DNA of 64,000 nt from the NCBI RefSeq assembly GCF_003865035.1, contig NZ_BHVZ01000014.1:124001-188000 (forward strand), in the 5' to 3' direction. The position numbers and the translations under genes were made by a program. This document shows, one piece after another, positions 44,126 through 53,787 of this stretch. The notes beneath the pieces were generated by a model. It saw only the letters and a list, made by a program, of their open reading frames with translations. It did no database searches and was not told where the DNA came from. Position 1 is the first letter of the stretch; every line of letters begins with the position of its first letter. The DNA comes from Anaerotignum faecicola. Lineage in GTDB: Bacteria > Bacillota > Clostridia > Lachnospirales > Anaerotignaceae.

Positions 44126-44426
44126 TTGAAAAGCCTGAGAATCCGCCGTTTCTGCTTCTGCGGAAAAAGTATCCGATTCCATAAATCAGATTATGGAAAC
44201 GAAAGCATAAAAAGCCTACAACCCTTTTTTGATGCTCTTGCGAAAAAAATCGAAAATTTGAATATTTTTTTCAAAAGAAAGAAGGATTTTACGAAATAAC
44301 GGAGAATATAACAAATAAACAGGAAATCCATTTTGATTACTTTTGAATCTCATCGGCGCGGTGCCGATTGGATATATGTTTTTGATTCTCTGAGAAGATG
44401 AGAGAATCCCGAAGGGAGTTGTTAGT
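44126..44426. other. AT-rich leader between the DnaA cluster and hpf
   Basis: The segment 44220-44330 is very AT-rich, with A and T runs. Before hpf there are two small hairpins: ATCGGC/GCCGAT (about 44353-44369) and GATTCTCT (44384-44391) with AGAGAATC (44401-44408). A 90-codon frame across the boxes has no ribosome site or family. The AT-rich part could be an unwinding region or the hpf promoter region. Confidence 0.5.
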
Positions 44427-44972
44427 ATGCGTTATAACATTATTGGGAAAAACATCGATGTATGGGACAAAACAAAGGAAATGGTGGAAAAGAAGATGGA
44501 TCGAATTGCCAAGCTGTTCCCTGCGGACACAGAGGCAACCATCACATTAAGCTTGGAAAAACAGGTTGCTACGGTGGAAGTAACCATTCCTATGAATAAA
44601 AGATATGCACGGGCAGAGGTGCAGGATGCGGACATGACAGCCGCTATGGATAAAACGGTGGATATTCTGGAGGGGCAGGTTGTCCGTTATAAAAAACGGA
44701 TGCGCACCAAAATCAGAAACGGCGCAGATGCCTATGCGGCAGAATATGCGGCAATTCTGGTGCCTGAGGAGGACTTGGATGACGAGCCTCTGGTAAAAAT
44801 CGAGAAGGTAAAGCGTTTTGCCGTAAAGCCTATGGATGCGGAAGAGGCTGTCATGGAAATGGAGCTGGTAGGGCATAGCTTCTTTGTATTCCGCGATGCG
44901 GAGACAGACGAGGTAAGTGTGGTTTATAAGAGAAAGAACGGCACCTACGGTCTGATTGAGCCCGAATATTAA
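44427..44972 (+). CDS. hpf: Ribosome hibernation promoting factor, long form
   Basis: This 181-residue protein has an N-terminal HPF/YfiA domain (about residues 1-100) that blocks the decoding centre in idle ribosomes. A C-terminal domain (about 120-180) has FAVKPMDAEEAVMEMELVGHSFFVFRDA and KRKNGTYGLIEPEY. This is the long type that joins 70S ribosomes into 100S dimers. GAAGGGAG precedes the ATG. A hairpin right before that site may influence translation. Confidence 0.95.
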   Translation: MRYNIIGKNIDVWDKTKEMVEKKMDRIAKLFPADTEATITLSLEKQVATVEVTIPMNKRYARAEVQDADMTAAMDKTVDILEGQVVRYKKRMRTKIRNGADAYAAEYAAILVPEEDLDDEPLVKIEKVKRFAVKPMDAEEAVMEMELVGHSFFVFRDAETDEVSVVYKRKNGTYGLIEPEY

Positions 44973-44976
44973 AAAT

Positions 44977-45030
44977 AAGTTGAAATCAGGATTTTGACTT
45001 GCTGAAGCAGAAAGATAAACAGACGAGTTT
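44977..45030 (+). repeat. Imperfect repeat, copy A (upstream of the HD gene)
   Basis: This 54-base segment after hpf is about 80% identical to 45675-45728 on the other side of the HD gene. Both share AAGT, CAGG, GACTTG, ATAAACAGA and GAGTT in the same spacing. Confidence 0.7.
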
Positions 45031-45033
45031 CTG

Positions 45034-45065
45034 AGCCTTAGACCGAAAGGTCTAAGGCTTTTCTT
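45034..45065 (+). terminator. Terminator after hpf
   Basis: AGCCTTAGACC (45034-45044) and GGTCTAAGGCT (45049-45059) are perfectly complementary around a GAAA tetraloop, then TTTTCTT. Confidence 0.92.
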
Positions 45066-45085
45066 ATGAAGAAAGAGGGAGAAGG

Positions 45086-45676
45086 ATGGACAGAAAACGA
45101 TTTAAGAAGCAGGTAGCGTTTATTCTGGAGGCGGACAAGGAGAAGAATATTCTCAGGCAGACGCACCTGAGTGGGCACGGCAGAAGGGAAAACGATGCCG
45201 AGCATGCGTGGCACATGGCGATGATGATTTATCTGCTGAAGGAATACGCGAATGCGGAATTTGACCTTGCGAAAACGATGATGATGGCGCTGATTCATGA
45301 TATTGTGGAGATTGATGCAGGGGACACCTATGCCTACGATACGGCAGGGCTGGCAACACAGGCGGAGCGGGAGGAAAAGGCGGCAGAGCGGATTTTCGGC
45401 TTACTGCCCGATGACCAGAGAGATGAGCTGCGCGGATTATTTGAAGAATTTGAAGCGAATGAAACACCTGAAGCAAGATTTGCGCATGTGATGGATAATT
45501 TTCAGCCGCTGCTGCTGAATAATGCCAATGACGGCGGAGATTGGCGCGCGCATAGGGTGAGCCGCAGTCAGGTTTGGGGGAGACAGGCGAAAACGGAATT
45601 GGGTTCGGCGGAAATCTGGGAATATACCCGTGGATTGATTGAGGAAAATATCCGAAAGGGAAACATTAAACCCTAA
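45086..45676 (+). CDS. HD-domain phosphohydrolase (5'-deoxynucleotidase YfbR-like)
   Basis: This 196-residue metal-dependent phosphohydrolase has HD-domain ligands in order: the histidine of ENDAEHAWHMAMM (near residue 41), the HD pair in ALIHDIVEIDAGD (near 72) and a later aspartate in HVMDNFQPLLL (near 137). The pattern EHAWHMA with HDIVEIDAGDT fits the HD_3 group, whose known members remove phosphate from deoxynucleotides. It is a single gene between two near-identical repeats, right after the hpf terminator. The natural substrate is inferred from the group. Confidence 0.85.
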   Translation: MDRKRFKKQVAFILEADKEKNILRQTHLSGHGRRENDAEHAWHMAMMIYLLKEYANAEFDLAKTMMMALIHDIVEIDAGDTYAYDTAGLATQAEREEKAAERIFGLLPDDQRDELRGLFEEFEANETPEARFAHVMDNFQPLLLNNANDGGDWRAHRVSRSQVWGRQAKTELGSAEIWEYTRGLIEENIRKGNIKP

Positions 45677-45728
45677 GTCGAAAACAGGTTTTCGACTTGT
45701 TGAAACAGAAGAATAAACAGATGAGTTC
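45675..45728 (+). repeat. Imperfect repeat, copy B (downstream of the HD gene)
   Basis: This is the partner of 44977-45030. Within it GTCGAAAAC and GTTTTCGAC form a small hairpin (45677-45697), a stem that is weaker in copy A. The second copy starts inside the HD stop codon. Confidence 0.7.
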
Positions 45729-45854
45729 CATCGGCTAAAAAGCCTCGAAACTCACTGTTTTCCTCGCCGGAAGTGAATTCCGACTGCGGATTCCATTTGG
45801 GAAACGGGTTTGTTTCCCAAGCCCTTCCGCTACCTCAGAATTACTTTGTCGAAA

Positions 45855-45892
45855 CACAAAGGGGCAGTGCTTTATCGGCACTGCCCTGTGTG
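45855..45892 (-). terminator. Hairpin after the MATE gene
   Basis: GGGCAGTGC (45862-45870) and GCACTGCCC (45878-45886) pair, with CACA/TGTG outside. On minus the T-run is short, so this is a likely but imperfect terminator of the leftward MATE gene. Confidence 0.5.
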
Positions 45893-45894
45893 TT

Positions 45895-47241
45895 TTATGT
45901 CGGATTTTTTTCCCAAGGCTTAAGATGATAGAAGAAAACGGAAAGGAGGGTGGAAAGCGTCCAGCCGATTGGCCATGCCATCCAGATGCCGGTTGCGCCG
46001 AGACCAAGTCCTTTTGCAAAGAGAAACGCCAACGCCACACGCAGGAAGAGGTCGGTGAAGGTGGTTGTCATGAAATAGAGCATGGCACTGCCGCCGCGCA
46101 GCACCCCATCGCACATGACCTTAATCGTTACGATGAAATAGAAGGGGGTGACGATGTGCATATAGTCTACACCTGCCTGAATTGCGGCAGCACTGCTTTC
46201 ATCCAGAAACAGCTCCATGGCGGTGCGACCGAAGAAGAAATAGAACAGGAAAAACGGTACGCAGACCAGAATACCGAGGAGCGCCCCTGCCCGAAAGCCT
46301 TCGGAAACTCGTTCCTTTTTAGCTGCGCCAAGGTTCTGAGCGGTGAAGGAGGAAACGCCGTTGGACAGGGTTGTCATGCAGGTGACGGCGAAGGTATTCA
46401 GCTTCTGGCAGGCAGAAAAGCCTGCAACAACGGCAGAGCCATAGCTGTTGACGGCAGACTGCACGAAAAGATTCCCGACGGAAACAAAGCATTGCTGCAA
46501 AATACTTGGGATGGCGACGATAGTAACCTGTACAAGCATTTCTGCGGAAAATTTTGCATACGGTTCGGTGCTTCTTAATTGCTTGATGCGATGCACCAGC
46601 GTAAGAAAGGCGAGTACGGATGCCGCGCCCTGTGCGGCGAAGGTTGCCCATGCAACACCGGCAACGCCCATTTTCAGCCAGACCACGAAGAAAATATCTA
46701 GAAGAATATTACTTATGGAGGAGCCGATGAGGAAATACAGCGGCGTACGGCTGTCCCCCAGAGAGGTGAAGATGCCGTTGCAGATATTATAAAGATACAG
46801 GAACAAAAACCCATAGATATAGATATGCAGATAGAGTTTGGCATCGGCGAAAACATCGGCAGGGGTGCGGATGAGGCGAAGCATGGCACTTCCGCCGAAA
46901 ATGCCGACAAGCGTCAGAACCACGCTGACCGCAATGCAGGCGCAGAAGATGGTGCAGATAGCCGTTTTGAGTGCGCTGTATTTTTTTGCCCCGAACAGGC
47001 GGGAAACCACAACGGCACAGCCGATATTGCTGCCAACGGCAACTGCCATGAAAATCATAGTGATGGGGTGGGATGCACCGACTGCCGCAAGCGCGGCTTC
47101 ACCGATGAACTGCCCGGCAATGATGCTGTCTGCAATTTGATAAACCTGCTGAAAGGCAACACTCAGCAGCATGGGAATGGAAAACATCCAGAGCATTTTT
47201 CGGCTGCTGCCCCGGGTTAAATCTGTAATCAACAAAGTCAT
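45895..47241 (-). CDS. MATE-family efflux transporter
   Basis: This 448-residue protein of twelve helices exports drugs or metabolites using an ion gradient. The first lobe has FSIPMLLSVAFQQVYQIADS and IGEAALAAVGASHPI, and the second has FSACQKLNTFAVTCMTTLSNG and FTAQNLGAAKK. The start is uncertain. ATG 47241 is taken, but GGAG lies right before it at only zero to one base, and the TTG four codons later has better spacing. The gene is leftward and apart from its neighbours. Confidence 0.9.
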   Translation of the reverse strand: MTLLITDLTRGSSRKMLWMFSIPMLLSVAFQQVYQIADSIIAGQFIGEAALAAVGASHPITMIFMAVAVGSNIGCAVVVSRLFGAKKYSALKTAICTIFCACIAVSVVLTLVGIFGGSAMLRLIRTPADVFADAKLYLHIYIYGFLFLYLYNICNGIFTSLGDSRTPLYFLIGSSISNILLDIFFVVWLKMGVAGVAWATFAAQGAASVLAFLTLVHRIKQLRSTEPYAKFSAEMLVQVTIVAIPSILQQCFVSVGNLFVQSAVNSYGSAVVAGFSACQKLNTFAVTCMTTLSNGVSSFTAQNLGAAKKERVSEGFRAGALLGILVCVPFFLFYFFFGRTAMELFLDESSAAAIQAGVDYMHIVTPFYFIVTIKVMCDGVLRGGSAMLYFMTTTFTDLFLRVALAFLFAKGLGLGATGIWMAWPIGWTLSTLLSVFFYHLKPWEKNPT

Positions 47242-47437
47242 CTCCAATCTGAATTTTTGGTGGGTATCATTTTGTTATATTTTTGTCATTTTACCTTCTT
47301 TAGACAGTATACTCTTTTTTTTGAGAAAAGAAAGCAAAAAGCAAAAGAATTTTTGGGGAGAGTGTCACTCGCCAAGGGGCTAGGATTGTGGTATCATAAC
47401 AGGGAAATTGAGAAGAAAAAGCAAAGGGGTTTTGTGT

Positions 47438-48028
47438 ATGGCAAAATTATATTTCAGATACGGCGTGATGGGCAGCTCCAAATCGGCACAGGCACTCATT
47501 ACGAAATTCAACTACGAGGAACAGGGGATGCGCGTCTGGCTGATGAAGCCTGCGGCAGATACGCGCTATGGCGCAGATAAGGTACATTCTCGCATCGGGC
47601 TGGAGCAGCCTGCGGATGTGATTGACGATGATATGGATTTATATGAAGTTTTCCGTGACAGAGAACGGGAATTTTATGATGTGATTATTGTGGATGAGGC
47701 ACAGTTTTTACAGCCTGCCCATGTGGAGCAGCTACGGGAGATTGTGGATTATTACAATGTGCCTGTGTTCTGCTTTGGACTGCGGACAGATTTTCGGACA
47801 AGATTGTTCCCCGGCAGTGCAAGGCTGTTTGAGTTGGCAGATTCCGTGACGGAGCTGAAAACGGTCTGCACCTGTGGCGGAAAGGCTATGGTGAACGCAA
47901 GAATTGATGCGGAGGGCAGAGTTGTTACCGAAGGGGAGCAGTTCCTTCTGGGGGGCAACGAAAGCTATCGTCCGATGTGCTATAAATGCTGGAAGAAGGC
48001 GGCGCTTGAGTCGAAATCAGAGAAATAA
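47438..48028 (+). CDS. tdk: Thymidine kinase
   Basis: This 196-residue type II thymidine kinase of the salvage pathway shows YGVMGSSKSAQALITKF near residue 9, TRYGADKVHSRIGL, VIIVDEAQFLQPAHVE, and FGLRTDFRTRLFPGS. Two CxxC-style pairs (CTCGGKA and CYKCWKKA) bind zinc. The P-loop is GSSKS where the textbook form is AGKST, so the last glycine is a serine. This variant is known in related enzymes, so activity is still expected. A weak AAAGGGG ribosome site precedes ATG 47438. Confidence 0.93.
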   Translation: MAKLYFRYGVMGSSKSAQALITKFNYEEQGMRVWLMKPAADTRYGADKVHSRIGLEQPADVIDDDMDLYEVFRDREREFYDVIIVDEAQFLQPAHVEQLREIVDYYNVPVFCFGLRTDFRTRLFPGSARLFELADSVTELKTVCTCGGKAMVNARIDAEGRVVTEGEQFLLGGNESYRPMCYKCWKKAALESKSEK

Positions 48029-48152
48029 AGCAGAAGCGGAACAAAATGCGCTGTTTTTCGTCAGAAGAATAGTGGTATTGAGAAAAAATGTGAAATTTAT
48101 ATAAAGATTTCTTAAAACTTTTTGAACATCCCCTGAAATGCGCAAGTTTTCC

Positions 48153-48182
48153 TTGTGTACGGGGGTGTTCTTCTGCTATACT
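48153..48182 (+). promoter_or_regulatory. secA promoter
   Basis: TTGTGT (48153-48158), 18 bases, TATACT (48177-48182), immediately followed by an overlapping TATAAT (48182-48187). The leader is about 70 bases. Confidence 0.6.
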
Positions 48183-48260
48183 ATAATAATGTAAAAGTGT
48201 GCCTATCGAGTGGCTGTCTGCTTTCGGCACATGTGAGAAAAGAAAAATGAGGTGAACCAA

Positions 48261-50855
48261 ATGGGTTTCTTGGAAAAAATATTTGGGAACTACAGTGAAA
48301 AGGAAATCAAGAAAATCAAGCCCATCGTGGCGAAGATTGAAGCACTGGGCCCCCAGTATGAAAACCTTTCGGATGAAGAGCTGAGAGGAAAGACACAGGA
48401 ATTTAAGGATCGTCTGGCAAAGGGCGAAACACTGGATGATATTCTGCCTGAGGCGTATGCAGTGGTAAGAGAGGCGGCTTCCCGTCCCAATGTGCTGAAT
48501 ATGAAGCATTTTCCCGTACAGCTGATGGGCGGCATCGTGATGCATCAGGGACGTATTGCCGAGATGAGAACAGGTGAAGGTAAAACACTGGTGGCAACAC
48601 TGCCTGCATATCTGAATGCGCTGGAGGGCAAGGGCGTACATGTGGTTACGGTCAATGACTATCTGGCACAGCGTGACTCTGACTGGATGGGTGAGGTATT
48701 CCGTTTCTTAGGGCTGAGCGTGGGCTGCATCCTGAACGGGATGGACAACAACGAACGCCGCGCGGCGTATGCCTGCGATATTACCTATGGTACAAACAAT
48801 GAGTTCGGCTTTGACTACCTGCGTGACAACATGGTAGTACGAAAGGAAAACATGGTGCAGAGAGACCTGCATTATGCCATCATCGACGAGGTTGACTCTG
48901 TTCTGATTGACGAAGCCAGAACACCCCTGATTATTTCCGGCAGCGGTTCCAAGTCCACGGATTTGTATCGCGTGGCAGATCTGTTTGTAAAAAAACTGAA
49001 AAAGGGTCGTATTCTGAATGAGGATGAGGCAATGAATGCCCTTCTGAAGGAGGAAATTCAGGAGGAAGGCGACTTCGTTCTGGATGAAAAGGCGAAATCT
49101 GTTGTGCTGACGCAGGAAGGTGTTGCAAAGGCGGAAAAATATTTCTCCGTGGACAACCTTTCCGATCCCGAAAATCTGGAACTGCAACATTATATCAACA
49201 ATGCTTTGAAGGCAAACTATAACATGCATCTGGATAAGGATTATGTGATTCATGAGGGCGAAATCGTTATCGTTGATGAATTTACGGGGCGTATGATGCC
49301 GGGCAGACGCTATTCCGACGGTCTGCATCAGGCAATCGAGGCGAAGGAAAACGTACAGGTGCGCAGAGAAAGCAAAACGCTGGCAACAATTACCTTCCAG
49401 AACTACTTCAATAAATACGCTAAGAAATGCGGTATGACAGGTACGGCGAAAACAGAGGAAGAAGAATTCCGTAATATCTATGGGATGGACGTTGTGGAAA
49501 TTCCCACAAACCGCCCTATACAGAGAAAGGATCTGGATGATGTTGTGTATCGTACCGAGGCGGGCAAATTCCGCGCGGTGGTAAGAGATATCATTGCGGC
49601 GCACGAAAAGGGACAGCCGGTACTGGTTGGCACGGTTACAATCGAAAAATCCGAAACACTGAGCAAGCTGCTGAAGATGGAGGGCGTGAAGCATCAGGTG
49701 CTGAATGCAAAATATCATGCACAGGAAGCGGAAATCGTTGCACTGGCAGGGCAGATGGGCGCAGTTACGATTGCGACAAACATGGCCGGCCGTGGTACGG
49801 ACATTAAGCTGGGCGAAGGCGTTGCAGAGCTGGGTGGCTTGAAAATCATCGGTACGGAACGTCATGAATCCAGACGTATTGATAACCAGCTGCGTGGGCG
49901 TGCCGGTCGTCAGGGTGACCCCGGCGAATCCCGTTTCTATATCTCTCTGGAGGATGACCTGATGCGTCTGTTTGGCTCCGAAAAGACAATGAAGCTGGTA
50001 GATGCGATGGGCATGACAGAGGACGAGCCGATTGAAGCAGGGATGCTTTCTAAGGCGATTGAAAATGCACAGAAGAAGGTAGAGGGCAACAACTTTGCCA
50101 TTCGTAAACACCTTCTGGAATATGACCAGGTCATGAATGAGCAGAGAGAAATCATTTATGGCGAAAGAAAACGCGTGCTTTACGGTGAAAACCTGAGAGA
50201 CAGCATTGTCGGCATGATTGGCGCGGTTGTGGAACGCACGGTGGACGCACATATGAGCGATGACCAGCTGCCTGAGGAATGGGATATGGCGGCATTCAGC
50301 GAATCTCTGAGTGCAATTATTCCTGTCGGCAAGGTGAATATCAAGGATGAAGCGCTGCCTCAGATGACAAAGGATAAGCTGAAGGAAACCCTGACAAAGC
50401 TGGGCAATCAGCTGTATGAAATGAAGGAAAAGGAAATCGGTCAGGGCCAGGCTGAGGGCGAAGAACGCATGCGTGAGCTGGAGCGCGTGGTGATGCTGCG
50501 CGTGATTGACCAGAAATGGATGGATCATATTGATGATATGGATCAGATGCGTCAGGGGATTGGGCTGCATGCTTATGCACAGAGAGACCCTCTGACAGAA
50601 TATAAATTTGCGGCGTATGATATGTTCGAGGAAATGAGCAATCATATTCAGGAGGATACGCTGAAGATTCTTTACCGCGTGCGTATCCAGACAGAGGTAA
50701 AGCAGGAGGAACCGCCGAAGCAGATGTTTACCAATAAGGATGATTCTGCGGTAAAGCAGCCGAAGAAGCGCGCTGATGAAAAAATCGGCAGAAACGACCC
50801 CTGCCCCTGCGGTAGCGGCAAGAAATATAAGCAGTGCTGCGGCAGAAACGTGTAA
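48261..50855 (+). CDS. secA: Protein translocase ATPase SecA
   Basis: This 864-residue ATPase drives export of preproteins through SecYEG. Walker A is [11 protein letters not shown], with K108. The second NTPase segment includes [16 protein letters not shown] and [15 protein letters not shown]. The C-terminal zinc-binding tail is [17 protein letters not shown]. Length and domains are complete. ATG 48261 follows AATGAGGTGAA. All exported proteins of this window, including the SLH and stalk proteins, would depend on it. Confidence 0.98.
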   Translation: MGFLEKIFGNYSEKEIKKIKPIVAKIEALGPQYENLSDEELRGKTQEFKDRLAKGETLDDILPEAYAVVREAASRPNVLNMKHFPVQLMGGIVMHQGRIAEMRTGEGKTLVATLPAYLNALEGKGVHVVTVNDYLAQRDSDWMGEVFRFLGLSVGCILNGMDNNERRAAYACDITYGTNNEFGFDYLRDNMVVRKENMVQRDLHYAIIDEVDSVLIDEARTPLIISGSGSKSTDLYRVADLFVKKLKKGRILNEDEAMNALLKEEIQEEGDFVLDEKAKSVVLTQEGVAKAEKYFSVDNLSDPENLELQHYINNALKANYNMHLDKDYVIHEGEIVIVDEFTGRMMPGRRYSDGLHQAIEAKENVQVRRESKTLATITFQNYFNKYAKKCGMTGTAKTEEEEFRNIYGMDVVEIPTNRPIQRKDLDDVVYRTEAGKFRAVVRDIIAAHEKGQPVLVGTVTIEKSETLSKLLKMEGVKHQVLNAKYHAQEAEIVALAGQMGAVTIATNMAGRGTDIKLGEGVAELGGLKIIGTERHESRRIDNQLRGRAGRQGDPGESRFYISLEDDLMRLFGSEKTMKLVDAMGMTEDEPIEAGMLSKAIENAQKKVEGNNFAIRKHLLEYDQVMNEQREIIYGERKRVLYGENLRDSIVGMIGAVVERTVDAHMSDDQLPEEWDMAAFSESLSAIIPVGKVNIKDEALPQMTKDKLKETLTKLGNQLYEMKEKEIGQGQAEGEERMRELERVVMLRVIDQKWMDHIDDMDQMRQGIGLHAYAQRDPLTEYKFAAYDMFEEMSNHIQEDTLKILYRVRIQTEVKQEEPPKQMFTNKDDSAVKQPKKRADEKIGRNDPCPCGSGKKYKQCCGRNV

Positions 50856-50948
50856 AGAAAGCGTTATCAAGCGGCTGTGCAAGGCGGAAGCTTGCTTACG
50901 CAGATGCACAGGTATTTTGCAGCATTTGGGACAGAAAGAGGGAAACAA

Positions 50949-51569
50949 ATGGGAGAAAAAAAGCAATATCGGCTACAGATGGATTTCCCTTTTTATACCC
51001 AGAGAATGACGCAGGAAACATGGAAGGAGGAGGGCTTTTCCTCCTTCTCTGAGGCGGACAGCTGGACCTTTCGCAGTTGCGGTATTGCCTCCTTGCGTAT
51101 GATATTGGAGGGCCTTGGCAAGCAGGTGGAGCGCCATGGCACAATGATTGCAAAGGGTGTTGCGGCAGGTGCCTATAAAGAAGGTGTCGGCTGGATTCAC
51201 TGGGGGCTGGCGAAGCTTGCGGCGGATTACGGCATTTACGGCGAGGCACTGCGCGAAAAAACAGCAGAGGACTTAAAGCAGGAGCTGGATGCAGGGCATC
51301 CCTGCATGGTTTCTGTGGCACCCCTTTTTCAAGGGGGCAAGCCCAAGCCGGACGGCAGCGGTGTTTACGGGAAAAGCGGACATTTGGTGCCTGTGCTTGG
51401 CTATGAGACCGAGGACGGCAGACTGACAGCCTTTCTGGTGCATCATCCGTCTGCCTTTTTGGAGCAAAACAAGCCGAATTGGTGGGTGCCGATAGAAGAT
51501 TTTTCGGCCTCCTTCGGCGGCAATTTCATTCGATTTTCAACGGAAAATTTTTCCGAGGAAGATAAATAG
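50949..51569 (+). CDS. C39-like cysteine peptidase family protein
   Basis: This 206-residue protein has the spacing of the peptidase C39-like fold. Candidate catalytic cysteine C44 is in FRSCGIASLRMIL, candidate histidine H145 is in GKSGHLVPVLGYE, and the third-residue region is AFLVHHPSAFLE. The usual glutamine before the cysteine is replaced by an arginine-serine pair. No signal peptide is visible, so it works in the cytoplasm or is exported another way. The gene sits between secA and prfB. AGAGGGAAAC precedes ATG 50949. The target is unknown. Confidence 0.7.
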   Translation: MGEKKQYRLQMDFPFYTQRMTQETWKEEGFSSFSEADSWTFRSCGIASLRMILEGLGKQVERHGTMIAKGVAAGAYKEGVGWIHWGLAKLAADYGIYGEALREKTAEDLKQELDAGHPCMVSVAPLFQGGKPKPDGSGVYGKSGHLVPVLGYETEDGRLTAFLVHHPSAFLEQNKPNWWVPIEDFSASFGGNFIRFSTENFSEEDK

Positions 51570-51661
51570 GACAAACTGTCTTTGGTGGCAAGCCCAAGCC
51601 GCAGGATGCTTTGTCAACTAATAAATCAATTCTATTTTCATTATGAAGGAGATGATTTTTT

Positions 51662-52766
51662 ATGTTCGAGTTAGAACAGATCCGTCTGGGCCTTTCTGCT
51701 TATGACGAAAAATTAAAGGAAATGGGGGCTTCACTTTGACGTCGCTGGCGCGAAGGAGAAGATAAACGAATTAGAAGAGCTTTCCGCAGACCCCGATTTC
51801 TGGAATGATCTGGAAAAGAGCCAGAAAACATTGCAGAAGCTGAAAGCACTGAAAAATAAGGTCGGCAAATATGAAGGCCTTGTAACAACCTACGAGGACA
51901 TTCTGACACTCATCGAAATGGGCATCGAGGAGCAGGATGACAGCGTATATGAAGAAGTAAAGGAAATGAACGATTCCTTCCTTGCGGAATACGAGGCACT
52001 GCGCATTGCAACGATGCTCGATGGCGAATATGACCGCAACAATGCCATTGTTACCCTGCATGCGGGGACAGGCGGCACAGAGGCGTGTGACTGGACAAAT
52101 ATGCTTTTCCGCATGTATTCCAGATGGGCGCAGAAGGAAGGCTTCGAGGTGGAGGTACTGGATATGCTGGACGGCGATGAAGCCGGACTGAAATCTGTTA
52201 CTATTCAGGTAAACGGCGAAAATGCCTATGGCTATCTGAAATCCGAGAAGGGGATTCACCGTCTGGTGCGTGTGTCTCCCTTCGACAGCGCAGGCAGACG
52301 GCAGACCTCTTTTGCGTCCTGCGATGTTATGCCTGAAATTGAGGATGATACGGAAATTGAAATCAAGCCGGATGATATCCGTATTGATACCTACAGAGCC
52401 AGCGGTGCAGGCGGTCAGCACATCAACAAGACCTCATCTGCAATCCGTATCACACACTTCCCTACGGGGGTTGTGGTATCCTGTCAGGAGGAGAGAAGCC
52501 AGTTTGCCAATAAGGATAAGGCATTCAAAATGCTGAGAAGTAAGCTGCTTGCCCTCAAGATTGAGGAGCAGATGCAGAAGCTGGCGGAAATCCGTGGGGA
52601 TGTAAAGGAAATCGGCTGGGGCAGCCAGATTCGTTCCTACATCTTTATGCCCTATACTCTGGTAAAGGATCACCGGACAGGCGAGGAAACCGGTAAGGTG
52701 GACGCGGTGATGGATGGTGAGATTGATAACTTTATCAGCGCATATCTGGCATGGATTCACAGCTGA
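51662..52766 (+). CDS. prfB: Peptide chain release factor 2, with programmed +1 frameshift
   Basis: This factor reads UAA and UGA. The frame starting at ATG 51662 stops after 25 codons at TGA 51737-51739. A +1 shift at CTT TGA C (51734-51740) continues into DVAGAKEKINELEEL and gives a 367-residue protein. GGGGG (51724-51728) upstream can act as the internal ribosome-binding stimulator. It lies five bases from CTT, longer than the three in E. coli. SPF is present (RVSPFDSAGRR), and GGQ is at residues 250-252. Low release factor 2 promotes the shift, giving autoregulation. Confidence 0.96.
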
Positions 52767-52785
52767 TTTTCCGGAGGGAAGAGCC

Positions 52786-53760
52786 TTGAAAGAGATTATC
52801 ATTACCAAAAACGAGGAAAATCAAAGGCTGGACAAGTTTCTGCTGAAATATATGAATAAGGCCTCCAAGGGCTTTATTTATAAAATGCTGCGGAAAAAAC
52901 GCATCAAATACAACGGCGGTAAGGCAGAGGGAAACGAACTGCTTCGGGCAGGGGACACCCTCAGGCTTTACCTCGCCGAGGAAACGATGCAGTCCTTTAT
53001 GGAGGAAAAAACGGTGCCTGCGGCAAAAAGGCATTTTGGCATTGTGTATGAGGATGACGAGATTCTGGTGGTTTCCAAGCCGGCAGGACTGCTCACACAT
53101 CCCGAAAAAAGCAGTGATACCGATACGCTGATTGATCAGGTGCTTTATTATCTTTATCAGAAGGGGCAGTATACCCCTGCGGCGGAGAGCAGCTTTACCC
53201 CGGCACTCTGCAACCGACTGGATAGAAACACAAGTGGCATCGTGATTGCGGGGAAAACCCTGCAGGGCGTACAGGCGGTGAATGAAATCATTCGCAGCCG
53301 TAAGCTGAATAAGTTTTATCTGACACTGGTTGCAGGGGAAATACATGAGGCGGGCGAAATTACCGCCTATCTGACGAAGGATGCAGAAAAGAATCAGGTG
53401 CGCATTTCCAAACGGGAGGGAAGCGGCGCAAGAACGATGACGAAATATCGTCCGCTTGCACATGCAAAGGGCTATACCCTTCTGGAAATTCAGCTGATTA
53501 CGGGTAAGACGCATCAGATTCGTGCCCACATGCAGGCAATCGGGCATCCCGTTGCAGGTGACAGAAAATACGGCTCGGAAGCGACAAATCGAAAATTCCG
53601 AGAGGAATATGCCCTTTCCAATCAGTTCTTACATGCCCTTCGGGTGGAATGGAAGGAACAGGAGGGTCCTCTGGGCTATCTTTACGGAAAGGAAATGACG
53701 GCTCCTCTGCCGAAGCAGCTGCAGGAAATCTGCGATGGTCTGTTTGGCAGGGCAGAATAA
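52786..53760 (+). CDS. RluA-family pseudouridine synthase
   Basis: This 324-residue protein has an N-terminal S4 RNA-binding domain (QRLDKFLLKYMNKASKGFIY). The catalytic domain has the active-site aspartate in NRLDRNTSGIVIAGK and a C-terminal LITGKTHQIRAHMQAIGHPV. Such enzymes make pseudouridine in 23S rRNA or tRNA, and the exact target is not clear. The start is TTG 52786, supported by CCGGAGGGAAG. In-frame ATGs upstream lie inside prfB. The gene is 19 bases after prfB. Confidence 0.92.
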   Translation: MKEIIITKNEENQRLDKFLLKYMNKASKGFIYKMLRKKRIKYNGGKAEGNELLRAGDTLRLYLAEETMQSFMEEKTVPAAKRHFGIVYEDDEILVVSKPAGLLTHPEKSSDTDTLIDQVLYYLYQKGQYTPAAESSFTPALCNRLDRNTSGIVIAGKTLQGVQAVNEIIRSRKLNKFYLTLVAGEIHEAGEITAYLTKDAEKNQVRISKREGSGARTMTKYRPLAHAKGYTLLEIQLITGKTHQIRAHMQAIGHPVAGDRKYGSEATNRKFREEYALSNQFLHALRVEWKEQEGPLGYLYGKEMTAPLPKQLQEICDGLFGRAE

Positions 53761-53787
53761 AAGAAACAACATGAAGGAGGAGAGAAG

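Noticed and set aside
44027..44299. 90-codon plus frame across the DnaA boxes
   Set aside because: It has no ribosome site. Its codons are driven by repeated TTCCACA and A-runs, and no family is recognised.
43888..44426. Chromosomal origin oriC
   Set aside because: The DnaA boxes and AT-rich part are suggestive, but neither dnaA, dnaN nor rpmH is adjacent. A cluster of boxes alone does not define the origin.
48708..50966. 752-codon minus-strand frame across secA
   Set aside because: It mirrors a certain gene, has a His/Cys/Arg-rich composition, no family pattern and no promoter.
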